55,328 nt of DNA from Lysobacteraceae bacterium PS02065 (lineage in GTDB: Bacteria; Pseudomonadota; Gammaproteobacteria; Xanthomonadales; Rhodanobacteraceae), in the NCBI GenBank assembly GCA_029959555.1, contig JASCPI010000034.1:1-55328 (forward strand). The letters run 5' to 3'. Position numbers and translations under genes: made by a program. The notes below the pieces were generated by a model. The model was not told where the DNA came from. It worked only from the letters and a program-made list of their open reading frames with translations, and ran no database searches. This document shows, one piece after another, positions 19,592 through 27,989 of this stretch; position 1 is the first letter of the stretch, and every line of letters begins with the position of its first letter.

Positions 19592-20206
19592 ATGAGTACC
19601 GTCGTTCCGTTCAAATCCCGTGGCGTACGCGCCGTCCTGCGTGAAGCGCACGAGCAGCACATCCCGATGCGTTTCGCGCGCGAGCGCATCCAGCCCGGCT
19701 GGATCCACGGCTTCGTCGTGGGGCTGTCGCGCGAATACTGCCTGATCGCCGAAGTCGGCGACGCGATGCGCTACGACGGCTTCGTCGTGCTCGCGATCTC
19801 CGACCTCAGCCAGATCGAGGAAGACCCGTCGCGCGAATTCGTCGAGAAGGCGCTCGCGCTGCGCGGCGAACCGCTCGTCGTGCCGCCGGACTTCCGTCTC
19901 GACGACTGGGGCACGATCGCGCAGTCGGCGATGCGCCTCGCGCCGATCATCTCGGTCAACGTGGTCGAGGACGACGCGGGCGAGATCAGCTACATCGGCC
20001 AGCTCACCGAGCTCGAGTCGGACGGCCTGATCCTGCGCGAGGTCGATCCGAACGCGCACTGGTACGCCGACACCGGCGACTACGGCTTCGACGAGATCGC
20101 CTCGATCGGCTTCGGCACGGGCTACCTCGACGCGCTGTGGCAGGTCGCCGGCACGCCGGCCGATCCGCTCAAGCCGCGCGCGCCGGTTTCCGACTCGCTG
20201 CACTGA
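19592..20206 (+). CDS. Conserved hypothetical protein between hslU and the DUF971 gene
   Basis: 204 residues, acidic, soluble, with no signal peptide or membrane helix. Visible features are an N-terminal VVPFKSRGVRAVLREA, the beta-rich IHGFVVGLSREYCLIAEVGD and IGQLTELESDGLILREVDP. The layout suggests two small beta-barrel-like halves, but no family is recognised. The codon use matches its neighbours. It may be read with hslVU and the DUF971 gene, since the gaps are 72 and 65 bases. Confidence 0.72.
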   Translation: MSTVVPFKSRGVRAVLREAHEQHIPMRFARERIQPGWIHGFVVGLSREYCLIAEVGDAMRYDGFVVLAISDLSQIEEDPSREFVEKALALRGEPLVVPPDFRLDDWGTIAQSAMRLAPIISVNVVEDDAGEISYIGQLTELESDGLILREVDPNAHWYADTGDYGFDEIASIGFGTGYLDALWQVAGTPADPLKPRAPVSDSLH

Positions 20207-20271
20207 GGCCTCGCGCCGGAGCCTCCGGCGCGCCCCTTCCGAGCGCCGTGCACGGCGCGTCCGGAGTCCGC

Positions 20272-20625
20272 ATGGCCACCCCCACCGAGATCACCCTGCA
20301 CCGCGCCTCGCACGTGCTCGAGGTCGCGTTCGACGACGGCCTGCGCTTCCGCCTGCCGGCCGAATACCTGCGCGTGCACTCGCCGAGTGCCGAGGTGCAA
20401 GGCCACGGCCCGGGCCAGAAGGTGCTCGTGTCGGGCAAGCGCGAGGTCGCGATCGACGCGATCTCGCCGGTCGGCAACTACGCGGTGCTGCTGCGTTTCA
20501 GCGACGGCCACGCGACCGGCATCTTCTCGTGGGAGGTCCTGCACGAACTCGGCCGCAACCACGCGCGCAACTGGGATGCCTACGTCGCCGCGCTCGAGGC
20601 GGCGGGGCGGTCGCGGGAGAGGTGA
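20272..20625 (+). CDS. DUF971 family protein
   Basis: 117 residues forming one DUF971 domain (ITLHRASHVLEVAFDDG, LPAEYLRVHSPSAEVQGHGP, YAVLLRFSDGHATGIFSWE). It resembles the N-terminal domain of gamma-butyrobetaine hydroxylase and of some Fe-S carrier proteins. Such genes commonly lie next to hslVU in beta- and gammaproteobacteria. The function is not established. The ATG at 20272 gives the standard family length. Confidence 0.87.
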   Translation: MATPTEITLHRASHVLEVAFDDGLRFRLPAEYLRVHSPSAEVQGHGPGQKVLVSGKREVAIDAISPVGNYAVLLRFSDGHATGIFSWEVLHELGRNHARNWDAYVAALEAAGRSRER

Positions 20626-21212
20626 GGCAAGTTGCGATGACACCGTGCATCTCGCCGGTAGCACACTGCACTCGCTGACCTCTCCTACCGTCATTCCGGC
20701 GAAAGCCCACTGCTGACCGGGGAAAATCCGCACACTACGTCGCGCCGTCAGCCGGACTGTCGCTGGGTGTTTCCCGCCGTTCGGTGTCGCGCGGCCGAAC
20801 AGGCTCGACGCGTCCTCCCGCCGTGGCGTCGCGCTTGAGCCCCTCGCCCTCCGGGAGAGGGGTTGGGGAGAGGGTGCGGGATCGAGACCACGTCCGATCA
20901 TCGTCGCGATCCCGGACCCTCATCCGGCCCTGCGGGCCACCTTCTCCCGGAGGGAGAGGGGAAAGAACGCGCGCGATGCCGTGTTGCCGCAGAAAGAGTC
21001 GGCATCCCGGCATTCATCGCCGGATGGCTGACGCGGCAATGCGCCCCAGCCTTCGCTTCCAACTTTCCCCGGACAGCAGTGGGCTTTCGCCGGAATGACG
21101 GTGCAAGGGTGTGATATGTAATCGCGAAAGGTGACAGGCCTCAGCGATGCGAAGACACCGGTCACGTCGCAGCGAAACGAACCGCCACCGCGCACCTCGC
21201 AACCGACGCGCC
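20626..21212. repeat. Composite intergenic repeat (copy B) bounded by 27-base inverted arms
   Basis: No gene is apparent. A 27-base arm containing GTCATTCCGGCGAAAGCC at 20688-20714 recurs as its exact reverse complement at 21075-21101. Between them, at about 20856-21079, lies a second copy of the repeat at 100-322, including GGGGTTGGGGAGAGGGTGCG and CCACCTTCTCCCGGAGGG. The unit therefore looks like a MITE-like or composite palindromic element of about 410 bases. It separates the convergent DUF971 and DUF2207 genes. Confidence 0.75.
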
Positions 21213-23132
21213 TCACCACCCTCCGCCACCGCCTCCACCGCCGCCGCCGCCCGATGAACCACCGCCGGAACTGCCGGACGACGAGCCGCCGCCGCTGCTG
21301 CCTGACGACGAGCCCGGCGGCATCGACGACGAGCTGATCGCGGTGCTGAGCGACTGTCCGAGCGAACTTCCGAAGTCCGACGGCGAGAAGCCTTCGTCGC
21401 CCGGGCGGCCGTGGTACCAAGCCAGGCTCGTCGCGGCCGCTGCCGCCGCGGCGGGTCCGACCGCATCGACGAGGCGATCGCCCCAGGTCTTCTCGACCTC
21501 GAGCGCCATCGCGTAGGCGAACAGGCGCTGGTACTCGGCGACGTCCATCGGCGGTCCCTGCACGCGTGCGAGGTCGTCACGCTCGGCGACGCCGAGGTAG
21601 AGCCGCAGGCCCTCGATGCGGTCGAGCAGCGCACGACCCGGCACGGTCGCGGCCGGCATCCAGAACGAGAACGGCACCTGCACGAGCGCGAGTGCGGCGA
21701 CCAGCAGCGCGAACACGAGGCTGGCCGCGTGCGCGAGCACGGCACCGATGCCGATCACGAGCAGGAACACGAGCATGGCGCTGAAGAAGCGGCCTCCGGC
21801 AGGCGTGCCCTCGCGACGCGCCTGCATCGCGCTGCCGAATAGGCCGCCTGCGAACATCGCGAAGAAGAACACGCCGATCGATGCGAACACGGCCGGCGCG
21901 GTCGGAGGCTCGCGGTCGGCGACTAGCGCAACCGCGCCGACGACAACGGAGAAGACCGCGCCGAAGCAGCCGATCGCGGTGTTGCGGCGGAAGTTCGCTT
22001 TCGCGTACGTGTCCTCGAGATGCTTCGCGTGCGCCTTGTGCGCGGCGCCGATGACCTCGTGGTTCACGTCGTCGAAGCGCAGCTTCGGACGCACGCCGAG
22101 CAGCGCGTCGTAGAGCACGCGCGCCGCGTCGGGCACGCCCGTGGCACCGCCGACCGTACGTTCGATCGTGTAGGTCCTGTTCTTCTCGTGGATGCGCAGC
22201 GCGTTGCGTACGCCGAGCTCGACGAGATCGGCGGCGAAGCCGCGGTGATCGTGATGACGACGCCAGATGAAGCGCACCGCGGCCGGCGACAGGCCCGGCG
22301 GCGGGTCGTACTGCGGGATGATCACGCCGGCCGCGGGATCACGCCCCACGCGCCACCACTGCAGCACGAGGAAGGCCGCGAGTACGAACAGTCCGATCGC
22401 GGCGATGCCTTCGCGGCGGTTGTCCTCGACGAACCACGCGAGGCGCTGGCGCGCATCGGGTGCGGCGACGACACCCTTCGGGAACGTCACGACCAGCGTG
22501 AGGCCTTCCTGCGGCGCGAGCGGCACGGTCGCGGCGATGCGCGCGACGGCCTTGCCGTCGACGTGGGCCGCGACGTGGCGTGCGGTCGAGCCCTGCGGGC
22601 CCGTGTAGCCTTCGATCGCGACGTCCGCGGCGGCGATGCCGTCGGGCAGCGTGACACTGGCCTGCGCGTGATCGATCGCGAACGCCCAGCCGTTGCCGGT
22701 GACGTTCCAGTACAGCTCGTCGTGGTCGTCGAAGTAGCCGAGCTGGCGCGTCGTGCGGTAGCGCAGCGTGTAGCGGTACTCGCCCGGCTCGAGCTCGGTG
22801 TAGGTGTTGCCGAGGTAGACGCGCACGCCGTTGAACAGGCGCTCCTGGTGCCAGCTCTCGGGCTCGCCGTCGCGCGAGGCTTCGAGGAACTCGAAGCCGA
22901 CGCGCACGCGGCGACCGTTGCGATCGCGATAGTCGGTCGGGAAGTCGCGGAAGATGCCGCGCCGGATGTCGTGCCCTTCGGCACGCACGTGGATCGTCTC
23001 GGTGACCGTCATCGAGGTGTCGGCCGCGACGACGATGTCGCTCCAGAAATCGAGGATGCGCTCGTCGGCCTGCGCACGCGGCGCGGCCGCGAGCAGCACG
23101 AGGCAGGCGAGGGCGGCGAGCACGCGCATCAT
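21213..23132 (-). CDS. DUF2207 (YciQ-like) membrane protein
   Basis: 639 residues. A signal peptide (VLAALACLVLLAAAPRAQA) precedes the DUF2207 extracytoplasmic domain (ILDFWSDIVVAADTSMTVTE, RRGIFRDFPTDYRDRNG). Several membrane helices follow, including IAAIGLFVLAAFLVLQWW and a cluster at about residues 390-470. The C terminus is a low-complexity Ser/Gly tail ending in a Gly run and GW, typical of the family. The start ATG overlaps the stop of lemA (ATGA), so the pair is coupled. LemA and DUF2207 genes often occur together; the role is unknown. Confidence 0.88.
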   Translation of the reverse strand: MMRVLAALACLVLLAAAPRAQADERILDFWSDIVVAADTSMTVTETIHVRAEGHDIRRGIFRDFPTDYRDRNGRRVRVGFEFLEASRDGEPESWHQERLFNGVRVYLGNTYTELEPGEYRYTLRYRTTRQLGYFDDHDELYWNVTGNGWAFAIDHAQASVTLPDGIAAADVAIEGYTGPQGSTARHVAAHVDGKAVARIAATVPLAPQEGLTLVVTFPKGVVAAPDARQRLAWFVEDNRREGIAAIGLFVLAAFLVLQWWRVGRDPAAGVIIPQYDPPPGLSPAAVRFIWRRHHDHRGFAADLVELGVRNALRIHEKNRTYTIERTVGGATGVPDAARVLYDALLGVRPKLRFDDVNHEVIGAAHKAHAKHLEDTYAKANFRRNTAIGCFGAVFSVVVGAVALVADREPPTAPAVFASIGVFFFAMFAGGLFGSAMQARREGTPAGGRFFSAMLVFLLVIGIGAVLAHAASLVFALLVAALALVQVPFSFWMPAATVPGRALLDRIEGLRLYLGVAERDDLARVQGPPMDVAEYQRLFAYAMALEVEKTWGDRLVDAVGPAAAAAAATSLAWYHGRPGDEGFSPSDFGSSLGQSLSTAISSSSMPPGSSSGSSGGGSSSGSSGGGSSGGGGGGGGGGGW

Positions 23133-23665
23133 CGCGGCGCCTCCTGCTGCGCGCCGGCCTCGAAGAACTCGGCGGGCTGGAAACCCGCGAGTCGCGCGAC
23201 GACGATGTCGGGGAACTGCTCGATGCGCGTGTTGAGCTGGCGCACGGCGCCGTTGTAGAAGCGCCGTGCGTACTGCAGATGGTCCTCGATCGCGACGAGG
23301 TCGCGCTGCAGCTGCAGGAAGTTGTCGCTGGCCTTGAGCTCGGGGTAGCGCTCCTGCAGCGCGAGCAGGCGGTCGATCTGGCTGGCGAGCTCGTCCTCGA
23401 GACGCGCACGCTCGGGCAGTGCCGCCGCCGCGTCGATGCGCGTGCGCAGCTCGGCGACCAGGGTCAGCGTCGTGCGCTCGTGGTCGGCGTAGGCCTTCAC
23501 GGTGCTCACGAGCTGCGGCGTGAGGTCGTGCCGGCGCGTGAGCTGCACGTCGATGTCGGCCCAGGCTGCGCGCACCTGGTTGTGGTCGGCGACGAGGCGG
23601 TTGAACAGCAGCACGCCGACCACGAACGGCGCGACGAACACCACGATCGCGAGCATCAGCAGCAT
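23129..23665 (-). CDS. LemA family protein
   Basis: 178 residues. One N-terminal helix (MLLMLAIVVFVAPFVVGVLL) is followed by the helical LemA core: LVADHNQVRAAWADIDVQL, RRHDLTPQLVSTVKAYADHE and RRFYNGAVRQLNTRIEQFP. The last two blocks are the family signatures. The protein is anchored in the inner membrane and its function is not settled. The ATG at 23665 lies eight bases past the DPP-IV stop, so DPP-IV, lemA and DUF2207 may be one transcript. Confidence 0.93.
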   Translation of the reverse strand: MLLMLAIVVFVAPFVVGVLLFNRLVADHNQVRAAWADIDVQLTRRHDLTPQLVSTVKAYADHERTTLTLVAELRTRIDAAAALPERARLEDELASQIDRLLALQERYPELKASDNFLQLQRDLVAIEDHLQYARRFYNGAVRQLNTRIEQFPDIVVARLAGFQPAEFFEAGAQQEAPR

Positions 23666-23673
23666 GGAAGTCC

Positions 23674-25941
23674 CTACGGCGTCGGCGTCTCCGGCGCGCG
23701 CGGCGCCTTGAGGTGGCGGTCGAGGAAGGCCTCGATCGCATGGTAGACGTGCTTGCGCATCGCCGGCGTCGACAAGCCGTGCTTGCCACCCGGATACGTC
23801 ATGAGGTCGAACGCGACGCCACGCTCCTGCAGCGCGGCCATGAGCTTGGTCGAGTTCGTGAACAGCACGTTGTCGTCGGCCATGCCGTGCACGAGCAGCA
23901 TGGGCGCGTTGAAGCCGTCGAGCCACGCGAACGGTGCACTGCGGATGTAGCCGGCGCGGTTCGCATCGGGCTTGCCGAGGTAGCGCTCGGTGTAGTGCGT
24001 GTCGTAGAGCGCCCAGTCGGTGACCGGCGCGACCGACACGCCGGCCGCGATCGCGCCACCCGAGCGTGCGAGCAGCATCGTCGTGAGGTAGCCGCCGTAG
24101 CTCCAGCCGAACACGCCGACGCGCTGCGCATCGACCCACGGCTGCTGGCCGAGCCAGCGGATGCCGGCGAGCTGGTCCTCGACCTCGACCGCGCCGAGTT
24201 CGTTGTGGATCGCATCGGAGAAGCGCCGGCCACGGCGCGACATGCCGCGGTTGTCGAGCGTGAAGACGACGTAGCCCTGCTGCGCGAGGTATTCGCAGAA
24301 GCGCACCTGCTGGGCACCGTGCGCCGAGGCCGGATCGCCCCAGGCGCGCACGACTTTCTGCACGCCGGGACCGCCGTAGTAGAAGCTGAAGACCGGATAG
24401 CGCTTCGCCGGATCGAAGTTCTTCGGCTTGAACAGGCGGTAGTGCAGGGTCTGGCCGTCGCTGGCCTCGAGCGTGCCGAACTCGGGCACGATGCGCGACC
24501 CGCGGAAACGCCACGACGGATGGGTCTGGTCGTACGGGTTCTCCTCGATCCACGCGAGGCGGTCGCCATCGGCATCGCGCAGGCTCACCTGCGGTGGCGT
24601 CGACGGGTTCGAGAACGTGTCGATGTAGAGCTGGCCGTTGGCGGAAAACTCGGTCGCGTGCCAGCCGTCGCCACGCGTGATGCGGCGCGGCGTGTTGAAC
24701 GTGCTGCCGTCGAGCGAGACCGCGTAGAGCTGGCGGTCGGGCACGAAATCGCGGTTGGATTCGAGGAACACGCTGCCGGTCTTCTCGTCGACGCCGGCGA
24801 GACGGTCGACATTCCACTCACCGCCCGTGAGCGCGTGGCGCAGCTTGCCGTCGAGTCCGTACAGGTAGAGATGGTGGAAGCCGCTGCGGTCGCTGCCCCA
24901 GATGAAGCGCTTGCCGTCGGCGAGGAAGTGCAGGTCGTCGTTGAGTTCGACCCAGGTGTCGCGCGTCTCGGTGAGCAGGCGCTTCACCTCGAGCGAAGCG
25001 ACGTCGACGAGCTCGAGGTCGAGGCGGCGCTGGTCGCGCTGCTGCAGCTGGTAGGTCAGGTGGCGCGCGTCCGGCAGCCAGTCGACGCGGGCGAGGTAGA
25101 TGTCGGGGTTCTGGCCGAGGTCGATCCAGCGCGTGTCGCCGCCCTGCGGCACGACGAGGCCGAGCCTCACCGTCACGTTCGGATCACCCGCGGCGGGATA
25201 GCGCTGCTCGATCACGTCGGTGCGGTCCGCATAGACCTCGAAGCGCTTGACGACGGGCACGTCGGCCTCGTCGTAGCGCTGGAACGCGATCGCCGAATCG
25301 TCGGGCGCCCACCAGTAGCCGCTCGTGCGGCCCATCTCTTCCTGCGCGACGAATTCGGCTTCGCCGTTGTGCACGGTGCCGCCGCCGTCGTGGGTGAGCC
25401 GGCGTGGCGCGCCGCCTGCGAGGTCGATGACCCAGAGGTCCTGGTCACGCACGTACGAGACGAAGCCGCCCTTCGGCGAGATGCGCGGATCGACCACCGC
25501 GCCGCCCGTGTCGAGCGTGCGCACGGGCCGGGCCTCGCCGAGCTCGTAGAGGTAGAGCTTCTCGCCGAGCGGGAACAGCAGGCGCTTGCCGTCGGGCGAC
25601 CACTGGTAATCGACGATGCCGCTGTAGCCGGCCGTGCGCGCGCGTTCGCGGCGCGCCTCTTCCTCGGCCGAGAGCTTCTCGCCGCCGGGCTGCAGCTTGT
25701 CCGCGTCGACGAGGCGGCGCAGCTCGCCGTCGGCCACGTGGTATTCCCACAGGTCGAAGCGGTTGCGGTTGTCCGCGCGCGGGCGCAGCAGCGTGACCCG
25801 CGAGCCGTCGGGTGACAGCTTGAGGCCGCGCGGCGCGGCACCGTCGAGGTTGCCGCCGTCGAAGATGCGGTCGATCGTGAGGGGTTCGGCCATGAGCGGA
25901 AACGACACCGTCATCGCGACGGCGACCATGAACAGACGCAT
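23674..25941 (-). CDS. Dipeptidyl peptidase IV-like S9 serine peptidase
   Basis: 755 residues. A signal peptide (MRLFMVAVAMTVSFPLMA) indicates export. The N-terminal half is a DPP-IV-type beta-propeller with the substrate-binding double-Glu region in GEAEFVAQEEMGR. The C-terminal alpha/beta hydrolase holds the triad: Ser in GWSYGG, Asp in MADDNV and His in GGKHGL. These enzymes remove Xaa-Pro dipeptides from peptide N termini. The length and motifs match the S9B enzymes of Xanthomonas relatives. Confidence 0.93.
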   Translation of the reverse strand: MRLFMVAVAMTVSFPLMAEPLTIDRIFDGGNLDGAAPRGLKLSPDGSRVTLLRPRADNRNRFDLWEYHVADGELRRLVDADKLQPGGEKLSAEEEARRERARTAGYSGIVDYQWSPDGKRLLFPLGEKLYLYELGEARPVRTLDTGGAVVDPRISPKGGFVSYVRDQDLWVIDLAGGAPRRLTHDGGGTVHNGEAEFVAQEEMGRTSGYWWAPDDSAIAFQRYDEADVPVVKRFEVYADRTDVIEQRYPAAGDPNVTVRLGLVVPQGGDTRWIDLGQNPDIYLARVDWLPDARHLTYQLQQRDQRRLDLELVDVASLEVKRLLTETRDTWVELNDDLHFLADGKRFIWGSDRSGFHHLYLYGLDGKLRHALTGGEWNVDRLAGVDEKTGSVFLESNRDFVPDRQLYAVSLDGSTFNTPRRITRGDGWHATEFSANGQLYIDTFSNPSTPPQVSLRDADGDRLAWIEENPYDQTHPSWRFRGSRIVPEFGTLEASDGQTLHYRLFKPKNFDPAKRYPVFSFYYGGPGVQKVVRAWGDPASAHGAQQVRFCEYLAQQGYVVFTLDNRGMSRRGRRFSDAIHNELGAVEVEDQLAGIRWLGQQPWVDAQRVGVFGWSYGGYLTTMLLARSGGAIAAGVSVAPVTDWALYDTHYTERYLGKPDANRAGYIRSAPFAWLDGFNAPMLLVHGMADDNVLFTNSTKLMAALQERGVAFDLMTYPGGKHGLSTPAMRKHVYHAIEAFLDRHLKAPRAPETPTP

Positions 25942-26047
25942 TCGATTCTCCCTACCTTCGGGCATTATCGCCCCTGCGGCCACGCGCGGGAACCGCGAGG
26001 GTTCCCGGGTTGTGCGGGCGGCCGCGATCGGCGACGGAGGGGATCGC

Positions 26048-26920
26048 ATGCGTTGGGGATGGACCGTGGTGGGCATGCTCGCGCTGCTGGCAGGCTGCGC
26101 ATCGTCGCCACCGCCGCGTACCGAGCGCGCCGACACGCAGAAGGCGCGTCCGTTCATCGAGCGCAGCGCGATCGACGTGCCGCGCAGCGTTCCCGGCGCG
26201 ACGCTCGTCAACGTCGTGCGCGAGGAGAACGTCGGCCTCGGTGTCGACGCGATCTACCGCGTGGACGACTGGCGGGACGCCTCGCTGGACCTGTTCGTGT
26301 TCCCGGCCGGCAACCTGCCGCCCGACGTCGGCGTGCGCCGTGCGCAGGAGGATTTCATCGCCTCGCTGCACGCGGCCCGCCAGGCCGACACGTTCTCCGC
26401 ACTCGCGATCGACGCGCAGCAGCCTTTCGAACTCGACCCGGCCACGCCGGTCACGCGCGACGCGCACAAGACGCTGATCAGCGTGAGCAAGGGCGACACG
26501 CCGCTCGCGTCGCGCGCCTGGGTAACCTACCGCCAGAACTACTTCTTCAAGGTGCGCCTGTCCGCGCCCGAAACCGACGCGGCGCGCATCGACCTCGTCG
26601 GCGATGCGATCGCACGCGTGCTGCTGCGCGACACGCGCGTCACCAGCATCGGCCGTTGTGGCCAGCCGAGCATCACGATGGTCAAGGAACTGCCGCCGGG
26701 CCAGCCCGGCATGCTCGATCCGGTCAGCGCGGACGGACGCCACATCGTGCTGCCGTTCCCGCCGGAAAAGGATGCGCTCGTGCGTGCCGTGGTCACGAGT
26801 ACCGGGCGACTGCGCGAGCATGGTTGCGTGGCCGACGCCCTGCCGCCCGTGGCCGACGGCCTGCAACGCCTCGAGCTGCCGTTCAAGCCCGAGGACTGGA
26901 CCCCGGCTTCGCCGCGCTGA
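26048..26920 (+). CDS. Putative lipoprotein of unknown function
   Basis: 290 residues. A short signal peptide ends in lipobox LAGC. The body contains YRVDDWRDASLDLFVFPAGN and TYRQNYFFKVRLSAPETDAAR, giving a beta-rich domain; the only cysteines are Cys in GRCGQ and in HGCVAD. No named family is recognised. The ATG at 26048 follows GGAGGGGATCGC, a fair ribosome site. It is divergent from the DPP-IV gene and convergent with the GST gene. Confidence 0.78.
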   Translation: MRWGWTVVGMLALLAGCASSPPPRTERADTQKARPFIERSAIDVPRSVPGATLVNVVREENVGLGVDAIYRVDDWRDASLDLFVFPAGNLPPDVGVRRAQEDFIASLHAARQADTFSALAIDAQQPFELDPATPVTRDAHKTLISVSKGDTPLASRAWVTYRQNYFFKVRLSAPETDAARIDLVGDAIARVLLRDTRVTSIGRCGQPSITMVKELPPGQPGMLDPVSADGRHIVLPFPPEKDALVRAVVTSTGRLREHGCVADALPPVADGLQRLELPFKPEDWTPASPR

Positions 26921-26926
26921 GCGCGT

Positions 26927-27619
26927 TCAGCGCGGCGGCAGGCCGAACAGCACGCGACGCGCCTCGTCGTCGAGCGTGCGATCCGGCGGCGCGACCTCGT
27001 AGCCTTTGGCGTAGGCCCGCTGCGTCGCGGGCCGCGCCGCGATCGCCTCGCGCCAGCGCCGTACGTTCGCGAACGGTGCGAGATCGATCGGCGCCTTGCG
27101 GTACGGATCGATCCACGGATAGCTCGCCATGTCGGCGATCGTGTAGTCGTCGCCCGCGATGAAGGCACGGCCCTCGAGGCGCCGGTCGAGCACGCCGAGC
27201 AGGCGCAGCACTTCCTTCGTGTAGCGCTCGACCGCATACGGAATCGTCTCGGGCGCGTAGACGTTGAAGTGCCCGTATTGCCCGGTCATCGGCCCGAGCC
27301 CGCCCATCTGCCAGAACAGCCAAGCATCGACGAGCGCACGACCACGCGTGTCGGCCGGCAGGAACAGCCCGGTCTTGTCCGCGAGGTAGCGCAGGATCGC
27401 CCCCGACTCGAACACCTCGATCACCTCGCCGCCGTCGGCCGGCGCATGGTCGACGATCGCAGGAATGCGGTTGTTCGGCGCGATCGCGAGGAACGCCGGC
27501 TCGAACTGCTCGCCCTTGCCGATGTTGACCGGCTTGAACCTGTAGTCCAGCCCCGCTTCCTCGAGGAACATCGTGACCTTGTGGCCGTTCGGCGTGGGCC
27601 AGAAGTGGAGGTCGATCAT
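26927..27619 (-). CDS. YfcG-like glutathione S-transferase / disulfide-bond oxidoreductase
   Basis: 230 residues. The N-terminal thioredoxin fold begins IDLHFWPTPNGHKVTMFLEE, with NNRIPAIVDH and FESGAILRYLADKTGLF for glutathione binding. The all-helical C-terminal domain contains FWQMGGLGPMTGQYGHFN. The match to E. coli YfcG is close along the whole length; YfcG reduces disulfides using glutathione. The AT-rich island starts just upstream of this gene, so its promoter region may have been altered by the insertion. Confidence 0.92.
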   Translation of the reverse strand: MIDLHFWPTPNGHKVTMFLEEAGLDYRFKPVNIGKGEQFEPAFLAIAPNNRIPAIVDHAPADGGEVIEVFESGAILRYLADKTGLFLPADTRGRALVDAWLFWQMGGLGPMTGQYGHFNVYAPETIPYAVERYTKEVLRLLGVLDRRLEGRAFIAGDDYTIADMASYPWIDPYRKAPIDLAPFANVRRWREAIAARPATQRAYAKGYEVAPPDRTLDDEARRVLFGLPPR

Positions 27620-27989
27620 GGGGACGCGCTCTTGTGACGGGACGGTCAGGTCGAGATGGGCGGGGATGGCGGGGAATCAATGCCAAAGAGATGCCAGCTA
27701 CCCGCCATTAGCGCACAGCTCGCAAAACAGATCGCCAAGTCGACTTCCCCGTCAACGCTGGTTGGAGCATCTAGCTCTGATACTTTCGATCGCGATGAAC
27801 AATGGCTATAGTTCAATTTGTGTACTGTGATCATCGTCCTGAACTATCGGATAAATCCTTAAACGCCCGATCATAATGATGATCGTTGAAGATATAGACT
27901 ACCAAGTTGTATTTTAACATCTTAGCATTGCATTTCATTCGCACTGCCATTTCAAATTGATTTGAAATCAACCCAGGTGTTCGACCTCA
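27620..27989. other. AT-rich leader of the reverse transcriptase island with several dyads
   Basis: No gene of convincing length is seen. Base composition changes from GC-rich to AT-rich at about 27675-27720. Inverted repeats are: ATAGTTCA (27808-27815) with TGAACTAT (27840-27847), loop 24; CGATCAT (27868-27874) with ATGATCG (27879-27885), loop 4; and TTTCAAAT (27950-27957) with ATTTGAAA (27960-27967), loop 2. The first two could be stem-loops of a non-coding RNA or leader, and the last an operator or a hairpin just before the RT start. This is a reading of the sequence; no expression is known. Confidence 0.55.
27886..27915 (+). promoter_or_regulatory. Candidate sigma-70 promoter of the RT gene
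   Basis: TTGAAG (27886-27891) and TATTTT (27910-27915) with an 18-base spacer. This would place the transcript start about 65 bases before the RT ATG and downstream of the two upstream dyads, so those could belong to a separate transcript. The assignment is tentative. Confidence 0.4.

Noticed and set aside
23713..25815. Plus-strand frame of 700 codons opposite the DPP-IV gene
   Set aside because: The DPP-IV triad and signal peptide are complete on the minus strand. The opposing frame is a composition shadow.
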